From Cyanophora paradoxa (lineage: Eukaryota > Glaucocystophyceae > Cyanophorales > Cyanophoraceae), in assembly GCA_004431415.1 (NCBI GenBank), contig QPMI01000168.1, positions 1 to 64,000 on the forward strand: a stretch of 64,000 nt of DNA. Reading direction: 5' to 3'. The position numbers were made by a program, and so were the translations under genes. The notes below the pieces were generated by a model, which searched no databases, was not told the DNA's origin, and was given only the letters and a program-made list of their open reading frames with translations. This document shows, one piece after another, positions 8,936 to 19,539 of this stretch (the stretch's first letter is position 1; every line of letters begins with the position of its first letter).

Positions 8936-9200
8936 CGGGACGGAGGCGGGAGGCGGGGACGGAGGCGGGAGGCGGGGACGGAGGCGGTGCGGCTGCTGGG
9001 CGGGCGGGAGGCGGGACGGAGGCGGTGCGGCTGCTGGGGCGGGCGGGAGGCGGGGACGGAGGCGGTGCGGCTGCTGGGGCGGGCGGAGGAGTGCTTCAAG
9101 GCGTGCAGCGACCTGGAGGAGGCCGCGGGCGTAGGCAGCGAGGCGGCGCACGGCCCGCTCGAGGGCCGCCAGCAGCGCCCCCGCGTCCGCCACCGGGGTC
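8936..9200 (-). other. G-rich 38-bp repeats and one possible minus-strand exon
   Basis: Units of about 38 bp (GGAGGCGGTGCGGCTGCTGGGG) repeat three times at 8980-9080. On the minus strand 9200-9075 reads as an amphipathic helix (GALLAALERAVRRLAAYARG, then LLQVAARLEALL) that could be an exon, but no partner exon or family is visible. Treat it as unconfirmed. Confidence 0.3.
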
Positions 9201-9941
9201 ACGGCGAGGCCGCTCGGCCGCGCGCCGCCACCCCGCGCCGCCGCCGGCCCCTTCCCTCCTCTCGTAGCGCGAGCGGCCCCGCGCCGCGCGCCGCCGCCCC
9301 GCGCCGCCCCGGCCTCCTCTAGATCTCCTCTCGTTTCCCTCTTCGAGCGCCAACGGCCGCGCGCCGCCCGCCGCCCCGCGCCGCCGCCTGCCCCTTCCCT
9401 CCTCGCCGCCTTTTCGCACAGGAGGCGGCGGCGGCCATGTCGATGCCGGTGGCTGCCTCGAGAACCTTAGGGTCCTCGCAAGCGTGGCGTCGTGGGGTCG
9501 GCCGTGCAGCGCAGCCCCCAGACCCATCCAGGTCCAGCTCCCCGCGTCCCTCGTCTCAGCGCCCCTCTTGCTACCCTTAGCCGCGCGCAGTGGTCAACGC
9601 GACGGAGCCAGCCGGCCCATATGCATCCCTCGCCGACTCGGCGAGTTCGTAGACACCGCGGGTATGCATTCCTCCAGGACGTCGCAGACACCGCGGGTAT
9701 CCTCCCGGACCTGACCCCCCCGCAGGTCGCCGTGGCTCTTCACGCCGCGCAGTCCCTGCTCCAGCAGCGGCCCTCGACATCCCGGGTCCGTACCCGTACC
9801 CCACCCTGCTTCTGCCACCCTAGGCCTGCTGAACGCTCGCAGGGCTCGGAAGCCTGACGCTGCATCATCCTCGTCCTCCGCCCCTCCGTACGCGTCCGCA
9901 CACACACACCCACACACCCACACACCCACACACACCCGCAG

Positions 9942-11121
9942 GAACTTCATGATGGTGACGGAGTTCGGGCAGATCTAGAGCGCCGACGACCTCCGCCGCC
10001 CCTCGGGCCTGGATGGTAGGCGATGGGGCGCGGGCGCGGGCGAGGGCGAGGGCGAGGGCGAGGGCGGGAGCTAGGGCGAGATGAATTAGATCGGAGCTCC
10101 CCGCACGGCTCAAGCTCGGCCCGCTGAGCTCGGCGGCTCTTAGTTTAACTAGCGAATGAATTCGAGCCCGGCCCCGCTCAAGGTGGACGTCTCTCGCTGA
10201 CCCGGCGGGCCCCGGCCCGGTCCGCCCGCGCGCAGGCGATGGCGGTCTCCTGCGGCCTCTTCTTCCTCGGCTCCCTCCCCTCCTGGCCAGCCCGTACCCC
10301 CGCCCCTCCTAATAATTATTTAGGCTTCTGCGCAAGATACTTCGCCGGCGCCTGCGCAATAAGCCCCCTGCGACCCCCCTCCTCTCAACCCCTCCCCCCC
10401 CCCCCCTGCGCCCCTCCCTATATCCCCCCTCCCACCCCTCCACCTCCACCCCCTCCCACCCTCCCACCCTCCCTTATTATATTCCTCCTTCCTTGAGGGC
10501 GGGCGGCCTCCCCTCCCCCGCCCCCCCACCCCCCTAAACCCCCACCCCTTCAACCCCCCTCCCCCTTCAACCCCCCCCCGGCCCCCCCCTCAGGCTGCCG
10601 GCGGCCTTCGTGACCGGCCCGCGGGAGCTCATCGTCGCGGCCTCCGTCCTCTGCTTCTCCTCCCTCTTCGCCGTCGGGTGGGCGCCTTCCTGACTCTGGC
10701 CCGCCTGAGGAGCTTCTACGTAAAATACCTCGATGAGCTTACTATCATGAGCCCTGCGCGCGTCTTAAAGGCTTCAAGCCAAATGCTAGGCTTCGGAGTG
10801 AGCCTCTGAGCGGCCGCGATTTAAGCTGGGCCGGCCCGCCTTCCGCCTGCCCGATAAGCTTCTGCGTTTAATAATACTTTGATAAGCTTATATATAAGCC
10901 CTCCGTCCTAAAGGCTTCAACCCCAAAGCTCCGCCGTCCTACCCGCCCGCCTGACCCGCGGCCGCCCCGCCCCGCACGGTGCCGTCAAGGGGCGGGCGAC
11001 GCGCTCGGGGGCGCTGGCCTCGGGACTCGAGAACGTGGTCCTCGGCGGGCTCGGCGCCGCCCTCTGCTACGGCGTCGGCGCCCTCGCCGACTCGGGGGGC
11101 GGCCCCGTCGTGCACGCGTAG
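9942..11121 (+). pseudogene. Truncated VIT/CCC1 copy A (3' half only)
   Basis: Four pieces match the C-terminal half of the transporter at 14444-17736. They are 9942 on (NFMMVTEFGQ, then an in-frame TAG at 9976), 10235 on (AMAVSCGLFFLGSLPSWPA), 10594-10677 (LPAAFVTGPRELIVAASVLC and onward) and about 10977-11121 (VKGRATRSGALASGLENVVL). No exons for the first transmembrane helices lie upstream. The premature stop and the loss of the acceptor before the last exon (GCAC instead of GCAG) mark it as non-functional. The piece sequences are still close to the intact gene, so the duplication is fairly young. Confidence 0.85.
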
Positions 11122-11415
11122 TCGGAGCGGATGCTCATTATTATGTGAGCCACTAGGGCTCTAGATCTAGCTATATATATATAGATTACGACATGTCCAT
11201 ATGCATGGCCCAAATGCATATGCATGGCCATGGACCCCAATCGCGCCCCGCGCCCAGCCCGCCCATATGCATTTATAATTAAATTACTAGTTATTAAACA
11301 AGCGAGTCCCTGCGGAGCAGGAGTGGCCTTGGGTCTTGGGGTTTCAAGACGTGAGGGTGGCCGCTCTTTGTTTTAAAACGGGGTCCCGCAACCGCGCGCG
11401 GTTACTGTTGAGAGG
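9991..11415. repeat. 1.4-kb direct repeat, left unit
   Basis: Nearly identical to 11681-13103, including introns, poly-C tracts and the downstream palindromic spacer. The offset changes from 1690 to 1688 across the unit, so only a few one-base indels separate the two. It carries the VIT pseudogene exons but not the exon encoding NFMMVTEFGQ, most of which lies just outside the unit. Confidence 0.93.
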
Positions 11416-11680
11416 GCCTCTGGGCCTCTAGATCTGGCCCGGCATACGCATTTAATGTCCCGCCCGGTGCAGCGGACGGGCGTGGGTGCCGCTAGAACGT
11501 TAACCACCACAGCCGGCGTTTTGAGCTCGGCAAGCGCATCGGGGGTTTTCGCTGCATATGTCCCGCGCCCCTACCTAAATCCGCCCACTCCACGCACGCC
11601 CCTAACCGACCATATTGCAATTGCAGGGTGCCAGCGCCACCCAAGGCCCGGTCGCCCCGCAGACGCGCCGGCGAATTGGC

Positions 11681-12809
11681 CTCCGCCGCCCCTCGGGCCT
11701 GGATGGTAGGCGATGGGGCGCGGGCGCGGGCGAGGGCGAGGGCGAGGGCGAGGGCGGGAGCTAGGGCGAGATGAATTAGATCGGAGCTCCCCGCACGGCT
11801 CAAGCTCGGCCCGCTGAGCTCGGCGGCTCTTAGTTTAACTAGCGAATGAATTCGAGCCCGGCCCCGCTCAAGGTGGACGTCTCTCGCTGACCCGGCGGGC
11901 CCCGGCCCGGTCCGCCCGCGCGCAGGCGATGGCGGTCTCCTGCGGCCTCTTCTTCCTCGGCTCCCTCCCCTCCTGGCCAGCCCGTACCCCCGCCCTCCTA
12001 ATAATTATTTAGGCTTCTGCGCAAGATACTTCGCCGGCGCCTGCGCAATAAGCCCCCTGCGACCCCCTCCTCTCAACCCCTCCCCCCCCCCCCCCTGCGC
12101 CCCTCCCTATATCCCCCCTCCCACCCCTCCACCTCCCACCCCCTCCCACCCTCCCACCCTCCCTTATTATATTCCCTCCTTCCTTGAGGGCGGCGGCCTC
12201 CCCTCCCCCGCCCCCCCACCCCCCTAAACCCCCACCCCCTTCAACCCCCCTCCCCCTTCAACCCCCCCCCCGCCCCCCCCTCAGGCTGCCGGCGGCCTTC
12301 GTGAGCGGCCCGCGGGAGCTCATCGTCGCGGCCTCCGTCCTCTGCTTCTCCTCCCTCTTCGCCGTCGGGTGGGCGCCTTCCTGACTCTGGCCCGCCTGAG
12401 GAGCTTCTACGTAAAATACCTCGATGAGCTTACTATCATGAGCCCTGCGCGCGTCTTAAAGGCTTCAAGCCAAATGCTAGGCTTCGGAGTGAGCCTCTGA
12501 GCGGCCGCGATTTAAGCTGGGCCGGCCCGCCTTCCGCCTGCCCGATAAGCTTCTGCGTTTAATAATACTTTGATAAGCTTATATATAAGCCCTCCGTCCT
12601 AAAGGCTTCAACCCAAAGCTCCGCCGTCCTACCCGCCCGCCTGACCCGCGGCCGCCCGCCCCGCACGGTGCCGTCAAGGGGCGGGCGACGCGCTCGGGGC
12701 GCTGGCCTCGGGACTCGAGAACGTGGTCCTCGGCGGGCTCGGCGCCGCCCTCTGCTACGGCGTCGGCGCCCTCGCCGACTCGGGGGGCGGCCCCGTCGTG
12801 CACGCGTAG
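11681..12809 (+). pseudogene. Truncated VIT/CCC1 copy B
   Basis: It repeats copy A from the SLPSWPA exon to the last exon (stop at 12807-12809) but lacks the FMM exon. In the last exon one G is missing from the run in TCGGGGGCG, shifting the frame before SGLENVVL, and the acceptor defect of copy A is shared. Copy B therefore arose by duplication of an already broken copy A, or the reverse, and has gained an extra lesion. Confidence 0.85.
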
Positions 12810-13103
12810 TCGGAGCGGATGCTCATTATTATGTGAGCCACTAGGGCTCTAGATCTAGCTATATATATATAGATTACGACATGTCCATATGCATGGCCCA
12901 AATGCATATGCATGGCCATGGACCCCAATCGCGCCCCGCGCCCAGCCCGCCCATATGCATTTATAATTAAATTACTAGTTATTAAACAAGCGAGTCCCTG
13001 CGGAGCAGGAGTGGCCTTGGGTCTTGGGGTTTCAAGACGTGAGGGTGGCCGCTCTTTGTTTTAAAACGGGGTCCCGCAACCGCGCGCGGTTACTGTTGAG
13101 AGG
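11681..13103. repeat. 1.4-kb direct repeat, right unit
   Basis: Tandem partner of 9991-11415. The junctions are sharp at CTCCGCCGCCCCTCGGGCCT on the left and GTTACTGTTGAGAGG on the right. The 265 bp between the units (11416-11680) are unique and hold no gene. Confidence 0.93.
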
Positions 13104-14443
13104 ACTATGCCGCCTATAGCTAGAATAGCTATGTAGTAGCGGCGCCTGCCAGGGGCTGCTGGCGCCGGCGGCGAGCCTGGCGCGGCCGGCGCGCGCCGGC
13201 GTCCGACGGTCGCGGCGATCGATCGCGATCACGTCGGCGCCGGAGCTATAGCGCTAGCGCTCGATCGATCGTTGATCGCGATCGTTTGCGAAGCGACGCG
13301 CGGCGATTCTGCCGGCGAAGCGCCTAGTGACTCCAGCCTTCCAGCCGGGTACAGAGGCTCTTTGCAATTTCCATCGGCGAAGGGGAAGCAAGCTGGAACC
13401 AATGACAATCGCGCTTGTCCGTGAATGGGTGAATTGACTTTTTGTGCCAATGGCGATCGGGCTTAACGCGAACAATTTCGTTCGTACGTGCTGTTAGTGC
13501 TTGTTAGAGGTGTCACATTTGAAAAGTAGCGCCGCCATCGTGCTCCCTAGGGTCGAAAATGGGTACCTAGGTCTAAAAATTTTGTCTATAAAATCAAGTT
13601 GAAGTTTGCCACAAGATAGGCACAGACCTAAGGGCCTCTCCTTTCCCCAAGGCCGATTTCAAGTATGTGAACGCGCACGTTACATAACGTTTGTGAGCGC
13701 GACCCGGCCCGGTATACGTAACCGTCGGACCCTATTCGAACTTCGGAATTCTATGCGCATGCGCATGTGCGCCTGCATGCAGCTGCCGCAGTGCAGCTGA
13801 TCATGATCATGACCGTCGGACTTGTGCACGTGACTCAGTGATTACTAAGTTAATAGATGATTTCATCTCGGGATTTCATGATCATCTATATAGCGGTCCT
13901 CGAGCTCTAGATCGCCGGCACCGTGGCACGCGCGCCCCTGGCCTATACGTATATACGTACGCGTTTTAAATTCGTATACGTGTACATTTAACCAGCTCGG
14001 CCGCGCCGAGGGGGTACGCATACGCCAGGAAAAGGGTACGACGTGATCATTCACTTGGCTCAGGCGCGCGCCGGCTTGCGCTCGAGCTTGCAGCCCGCGA
14101 ACGCTACGTGTACAGTATCAGCAGCTCGGCGAGCGTGTCGAGCATAGCGCGTCGGTGACGAACTGTCCAGTTGGCCAGTCGCGGCAGGGAGAGTTACCCC
14201 AAGTGTCGATCCGACGCGCGCGGTGCGCACCTTTTGTTTCGCCTCCTGATATCGTCTTAAGCTCCTGCATCCACTCTGACGCAGCGGGACGCGCCAGGAT
14301 AGCAAGATTCCCACACGCTAGCGCTTACCAGGCCAGCGCGCGAATTTGCAGCTCGAGACGCGCGGTGCCATTCGCAAGAGCCCAGCAGCCGCATCTGCAC
14401 CTGGCCTTCGGCATCTAAAGCTCTACTGCTTTCCTCCAGCATC
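13104..14443. other. Spacer upstream of the VIT gene, no gene seen
   Basis: It contains CGATCGATCG and TCATGATCATGA palindromes and no exon with family support. The VIT promoter should lie in the last few hundred bases; I see no convincing TATA box. Confidence 0.45.
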
Positions 14444-16972
14444 GTGGCGCCAGCAGCAATGTCGGCCGCTCTAGATCTCTCGGAGCGCGATATAGAGCGG
14501 GAGACGGTACCGGCACCGGTCCGCCCCGCGGCCACGGACGCAGCGTCTGCCGGGAGCCGGTCGAGCAGGAAGGAGAGAGAGGATGCCGCGGCCGGCCTGC
14601 GGCGCATCGATATCGACATCGGCGTCGACGTGGAGTCCGGCGTGCGACCGGGGCAGGTCCGGACGTCCGCGCGCGCGTGCCGAGCCTCTCGCTGCGCGAG
14701 CGCGCCTCTCGCTGAGTCACGGATCCAGGTGGCCCACGCGTACGTGGAGCACGCGGGCCCCAAGCGCGCCTACATGAGAGTGCGCCGTCTTCGAAATCAA
14801 ATTAGATTTAGAACCTCTCCGGGTCCGGGGCGCCCCGGCCCGGCCCGGCCCCCCTAGGCCCCAGCCCTGGCTTTAGCTTCCGCGAACGACTCGATCGATG
14901 GCGACGCATATAAATTTGATCTAGACCTGCCGCCGCTCTGATCTGATCTCACCACGCCCCGCCCCGGCAGGACATCATACTGGTGCGCTTTCGATTCGAA
15001 TTCGAGCCTAGGCCTCGAGCCCCGAGCTCCCAATTCCCAGCCACGCGACCGCTGACGCGACCGCTGCGCTCCGGCGGTCTCTCGCATGCCCCCTGCAGGG
15101 CGTGAACGGTCCGCGCCTTTCCCCCCGCCCCCCCACTACCCCGCCCCCGGTCTGACTGCCCCGCCCCCCTTTCCCCCCCCCCCCCCCCCCACGCGCGCAG
15201 ACGGCCTGGTCTCGACGTTCCTGCTGGTGATCGCGTGGCGGGGGCGGCATGGAGACGCACCACATCCTCCTCGTGCGACCCGCCTCTCTACCCCCCCCCT
15301 GCCCCCGCCCAGCACCAGATATAGATCATGGATTCAGACTTCCGTGCGCTAGTACGACCTTCGTACGGGCCCCGTTGCCGCCGCGCCCCGCCTCGCCACG
15401 CCTCTTCCCCCGTCCCCCTCCCACCCCACCCCTCTCACCCCTATCCCCTCCCCCCCCCCCTTCCCCTTCCGCCCCGCCCAGAGCCCCTAAATGCGCCCCC
15501 GCGGCAGATCGGGCTGACTTCGCCCCTAGACTCTGCCCCAGTGAAACTTGGAATGAAACTAGATGAGCGCCCCTAGATGAAACTTGGAACGAAACTGGAT
15601 GAAACTCGCCCCCCCGCAGATCGGGCTGACGTCGGCGGTCGCTGGGGCGATCGATATACTTTAAGCCTTTTAAGAGCCTTTAAGAGCCTTTAAGAGCCTT
15701 TGAGAGCCTTTGAGAGCCTTTGAGAGCCTTTAAGAGCCCCGCCCCGAAATTCAACTAATAACTAATATATAACTGCCCTCTTGCAGATCGGGCTGACGTC
15801 GGCGATCGCTGGGGCGATCTCGATGGGCCTCGGCGAGTACCTCGCCACACGCTCCAGAACCAGCGCGTACCCCCGCCCCCGCCCTCGCTCGGCCCGCCCG
15901 TCCCGTCCCGTGACCGGGCCCCCCCCCCCCCCCCCTCCCCCGCAGGATGACGGACGGGGAGATCAAGCTCGAGAAGGACGTGCGCGCCGCCCGCCCGTGC
16001 CCTTAATTAAGAAGATAGGGACTCTTTGCTTAATCTCAGCTTGATCTTGACAACCAAAGAGCGAGGGGCCCGCTCGGATCTCGAGCTGAGCTTAAGACTA
16101 TGGCCCATGACCATGGCCAGGCCAGGCCAGGCCAGGCCAGGTCTAGGGTGGGATATGGCGCTGACGCTGGCCGGGGCCGGCCGCGCGGCGCAGCACGTGC
16201 GCTTCCACCGTGAGAAGGAGGTCGCCGAGGTGCTCGGCCCCCCGCCCCACCACGTGCCCTAGTCCCATCTCGATCTCCGCCCCCCCCCCCCCACCTCCCC
16301 TCTCCCTTACCCCGCCCTCTCACCCCCACCCTCTCCCCTCCCCGCCTCCCCCCCCCCCCCCCCCCCCCCGCCCCTTGTCTCGATCTCGATCTCCACTACG
16401 CTTCCCACCCCACCCCACCCCCCACGCCCCCACCCACCCCACCCCCCACGCCCCCACCCCACCCTTGGCCTTGCCTACCCCTCTAACCCCCCCCTCCCCC
16501 AGGTGCGGGAGACGCTGCGGGCGTTCAAGCTCGAGGGCGACTTCCTCGAGGAGGCCGTCCGCCGCATCGCCGCCGACGACGAGGCCCTCCTGTGCGCTCT
16601 AACTCCCGATCCGCCCTGGCCTCTCATTAAATGAAATAAGCTCGGGGTAATAATAGTACGCTAGCTTGCTATATACGGCCCAGACTTGCCTAGTCCTCCC
16701 GTTTGCAAGCTAGCCGAACCTCGGCCCTGCGGAGCTCCGCCGGGCACGCGCGCGGCCTTAGGATATCGATCCAACGACAAAACCCTCGTCTCCCCCCCCT
16801 CCCCCCCCTCGACTAGACTAGCCTAGCCGGCGCTCTCCCAGTATTTAGCTTGCAGCCCTCCGGGTCCTTCGCGGTCTTAGGATAATAATAAACTTCTCAT
16901 ATAGGATATGAATTGTGTAACCCTCGTCCTCGCGCCCCCGTCTCCGCGCGCGCCGACCCGCGTGTCTCCTCC

Positions 16973-17005
<33 letters not shown>

Positions 17006-17736
17006 CCCCCGACCCGCCCCCGCCCCGCAGGAACTTTATGATGGTGACGGAGTTCGGGCAGAGCGAGGACGACCTCCGCCGCCCCTGGAAGGCGAGCTGG
17101 CGCGGGGGCGAGGGCGGCTTCTAGGGCGAAATTAGATATTAGATCGCGCCCAGTGCAGCTTATCATTAAGCTCAGCGCTAGCGGCTCTTGAGCGAACTAT
17201 TGAGCCCTGCGCAGCTCGATCTCAGCCCGCTGACTCGGAGGGCCCCGGCCCGGCCCGCCCGCGCGCAGGCGATGGCGGTCTCCTGCGGCCTCTTCTTCCT
17301 CGGCTCCCTCCCCTCCTGGCCCGCCCATACCCCCTACCCCCCCACCCCCCCCCTCCTCTCACCCCCCCCCCTCAGGCTTCCCGCGTCGTTCGTGAGAAGC
17401 CCGCGGGATCTCATCATCGTGGCCTCCGTCCTCTGCTTCTCCTCTCTATTCGCCGTCGGGTGAGCGGCCGCGCGCTCATACGCAAGTTATTTTGATATAT
17501 ATAAGCCTTTAAGCCCTCCGTCCTAAATAAAGATACTTTGTGATAAGTCTACGTAAATATAAGAACGCGCGCGACCGCCTGATCGTGACCGGTCTGGCAG
17601 GGTGGTGAAGGGCCGCGCGACGCGCTCGAGCCAGCTGCGCTCGGGGCTCGAGAACGTGGTGCTGGGCGGCCTCGGCGCCGCCCTCTGCTACGGGATCGGC
17701 GCCCTCGCCGGCTCGGGGGCGGCCCGCGCCGCGTAG
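14444..17736 (+). CDS. VIT/CCC1-family vacuolar iron (Fe/Mn) transporter, 12 exons with two microexons
   Basis: Exons by motif and phase are 14444-14779 (acidic N-terminus ending HAYVEHAGPKRAYMR), 14971-14982 (DIIL), 15099-15108 (GVN plus one base), 15201-about 15283 (DGLVSTFLLVIA..METHHILL), 15787-15866 (IGLTSAIAGAISMGLGEYLA), 15946-15979 (MTDGEIKLEKD), 16194-16229 (HVRFHREKEVAE), 16503-16591, 17031-17091 (NFMMVTEFG), 17269-17326, 17376-17459 and 17601-17736 (SGLENVVLGGLGAALCYGIG). These are the family landmarks in order: RDIILGVNDGLV in helix 1, GAISMGLGEY in helix 2, the charged cytosolic iron-binding segment, FMM.EFG, and the last two helices. Members load Fe2+ or Mn2+ into vacuoles. Oddities are a one-base T excess in exon 4 that shifts the frame before METHH, a GC donor after 17091, and ATACCC where copies A and B have GTACCC at 17327, with an unresolved phase there. 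Family call firm; functionality uncertain. Confidence 0.88.
15507..15655 (+). pseudogene. Two partial copies of the VIT helix-2 exon start
   Basis: The acceptor and exon start GCAGATCGGGCTGAC of the real exon at 15787 also occur at 15508 (6 codons, then divergence) and 15620 (about 12 codons, then divergence at GGGGCGATC). A 30-bp unit with GAAACTTGGAA and GAAACTGGATGAAACT is likewise repeated between them. These are decoy acceptors left by small tandem duplications inside the intron. Confidence 0.8.
15661..15737. repeat. 10-bp tandem repeat (AAGAGCCTTT)n
   Basis: Seven to eight units of (A/G)AGAGCCTTT, just before the intron 3' end of the VIT helix-2 exon. Confidence 0.9.
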
Positions 17737-18518
17737 CCCATATGCATGGCCAGCGGATCCAGATGCAGATCTATATTTATGTATATCTAAATCAAGCACG
17801 CCGGGGCGGCCTTTCTTCGCATTCTTTTATCTCTGTACAGCCTCGCAGAACGCATCGATGTTGTTCCACTAGCTACGTATATACAGCTTTTCCGAGTTCA
17901 ATCTCCGTTCCGGATCCCTTTCGCATCCGAATCCAGTTTCGATGATCCAGTTTCGCGAGTCAGCACCACGTATACGGCAATTTGCAATTGTGATCGAATA
18001 TTCATAGCCAATTGTGTGAGCGCCGTGGCACGGGAGGCTCGTGCACATATATGATCATGACATCACACTCATGATCAGTGGCTGCAGCTGATCATGATCA
18101 TGATCGTGCATGTTTGAGTCAAGTATAACAGCTGCAGTTGTCCCACCGTGGGCGCGGGATCTGCCAGGCTTCCGTTAAAACATTTAATTTATTCGAATTC
18201 TCAAGATTCTAGCTCCCCCGCCATTGCAATTGCCGATACGCGATCGATATCGTCCGCCGCCGCCGTCATGCAAGCTTCAATTCAATGATTCCGATCAAGC
18301 TTCATCCTCGTCTTCTTTTCGGAAAAAACATTGTTCTACTTAGCCTAGTAGGCGAGGGTTTCACGCCCCCTTCTTGATTCAAAGAAAACACTTGTCATAA
18401 ATCACACACGGGCGCGCGCGCCGCGGCGCCGCGTCCGACGGTCGTCCACGTTTACTTTCAGCGAGCTCGAGCCCCGAGGATCGTCGGGAAACATTTGGCC
18501 GATAGTTCGTGATCGATA
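17737..18518. other. Spacer, no gene seen
   Basis: AT-richer, with several TGATCATGATCA-type palindromes (18040-18110) and CGATCGATATCG. It holds the 3' region of the VIT gene and of the convergent gene at 18519. Confidence 0.45.
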
Positions 18519-19093
18519 TCACTCGTTGTGGTTCAGGCTGAGGTCGGCGAGCCAGCAGGCCGCGTTCTTGATGTACCTATGCGTGCCCCCGAACGCCCGG
18601 TCAGTTAATGCCCTTTCAGAATTTCCGAGGAGGGGGGCAGCTCCAGGGCAGGAGGGATCCGGGGCGGGTCCTAAATCTAGGTCTCAATCTAGGGCTTAAT
18701 TCGGACTTGCGTGGGAGATCTAGAGGTGGAAAGGCTAGGGGCCGGGGACAGGGGCGGAGGCCCTGAGGAGGCCCTCAACTACGGAATCGGGGCCCGGCCC
18801 GTGACTCGAATCTTCAGGGGAGGGGAGGGAAGGGGGGGGGGGGAGGGGGGCTCGGGGCGGGGCGGGGCGGGGCGGGGCGGGCGGGGCGGGGCGGGGCGGG
18901 CGGGGCGGGCGCCGGGGGCCATCTCTAGATCTTATTAGAAATCGACATCTAGGTTCGTCCCCGTCTAGATTAAGATCTCAGTTTGGGGCGCACCGGGCGC
19001 AGCCGGCCATCTCGAAGTTGCCGGGGAACATGCGCGTGAAGCCGCCGTCGAGCACCGCGCGCCGCCCCGCCCCCCCGACTCGAAGAGCGCTGC
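18519..19093 (-). CDS. 3' two exons of an unassigned minus-strand gene
   Basis: The exon at about 19093-18999 reads RAVLDGGFTRMFPGNFEMAG and ends in donor GTGCGCC. The exon at 18576-18519 continues in phase (YIKNAACWLADLSLNHNE, then TGA). The junction CAR/YIKNAACWL has a consistent phase and an acceptor ATAG. The string DGGFTR..P.N..AG.ARYI.NAA.WL resembles the C-terminus of some von Willebrand A-like proteins of protists and bacteria, but that is from memory and weak. No further upstream exon could be assigned in the GC-rich 19.1-19.5 kb. The intron holds G-rich repeats. Confidence 0.55.
18826..18912. repeat. (GGGGC)n G-rich repeat
   Basis: A 20-base near-pure G run is followed by about ten GGGGC/GGGC units inside the intron of the 18.5-19.1 kb gene. 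It has strong G-quadruplex potential on the plus strand. Confidence 0.85.
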
Positions 19094-19539
19094 GGGGGGG
19101 CGAGGGTGCACTTGAGAAGTGAAATCGGTACTATATATTGCAATTGAAAGTTCGGCCACCAGACCTGACATTTCAAGTTTGGCAATCAAACAAAAATTAA
19201 ATATTAACGCCCGGCGAATGACGCATATGCGTCATGGAATGAATCTGCATGATGCATCATCCCGCGCCTAGTGCAGCTTCATTAAAATATGCGCAAGTTT
19301 TAGCGCTAGCGCTAGGGCCTGATATCGATGGCCTTCTTCACCTGCGCTACCGTAGTACTAGGCTAGCATAGTCGGCTAGACGCTTAACTTCGCGGCTCAA
19401 GACTAACGCGCGGGGCGGCGGGGCTGGGCCCCGACGCCGGGCCGCCGGACCGGTGGGCCGCGCCTGCGCGGCGCGCGCGCGCCCTGGCCCCTGAGAAAGC
19501 GGCTACGCACTCACTGAGTCATGAGCGGCGCCGGCGGCT

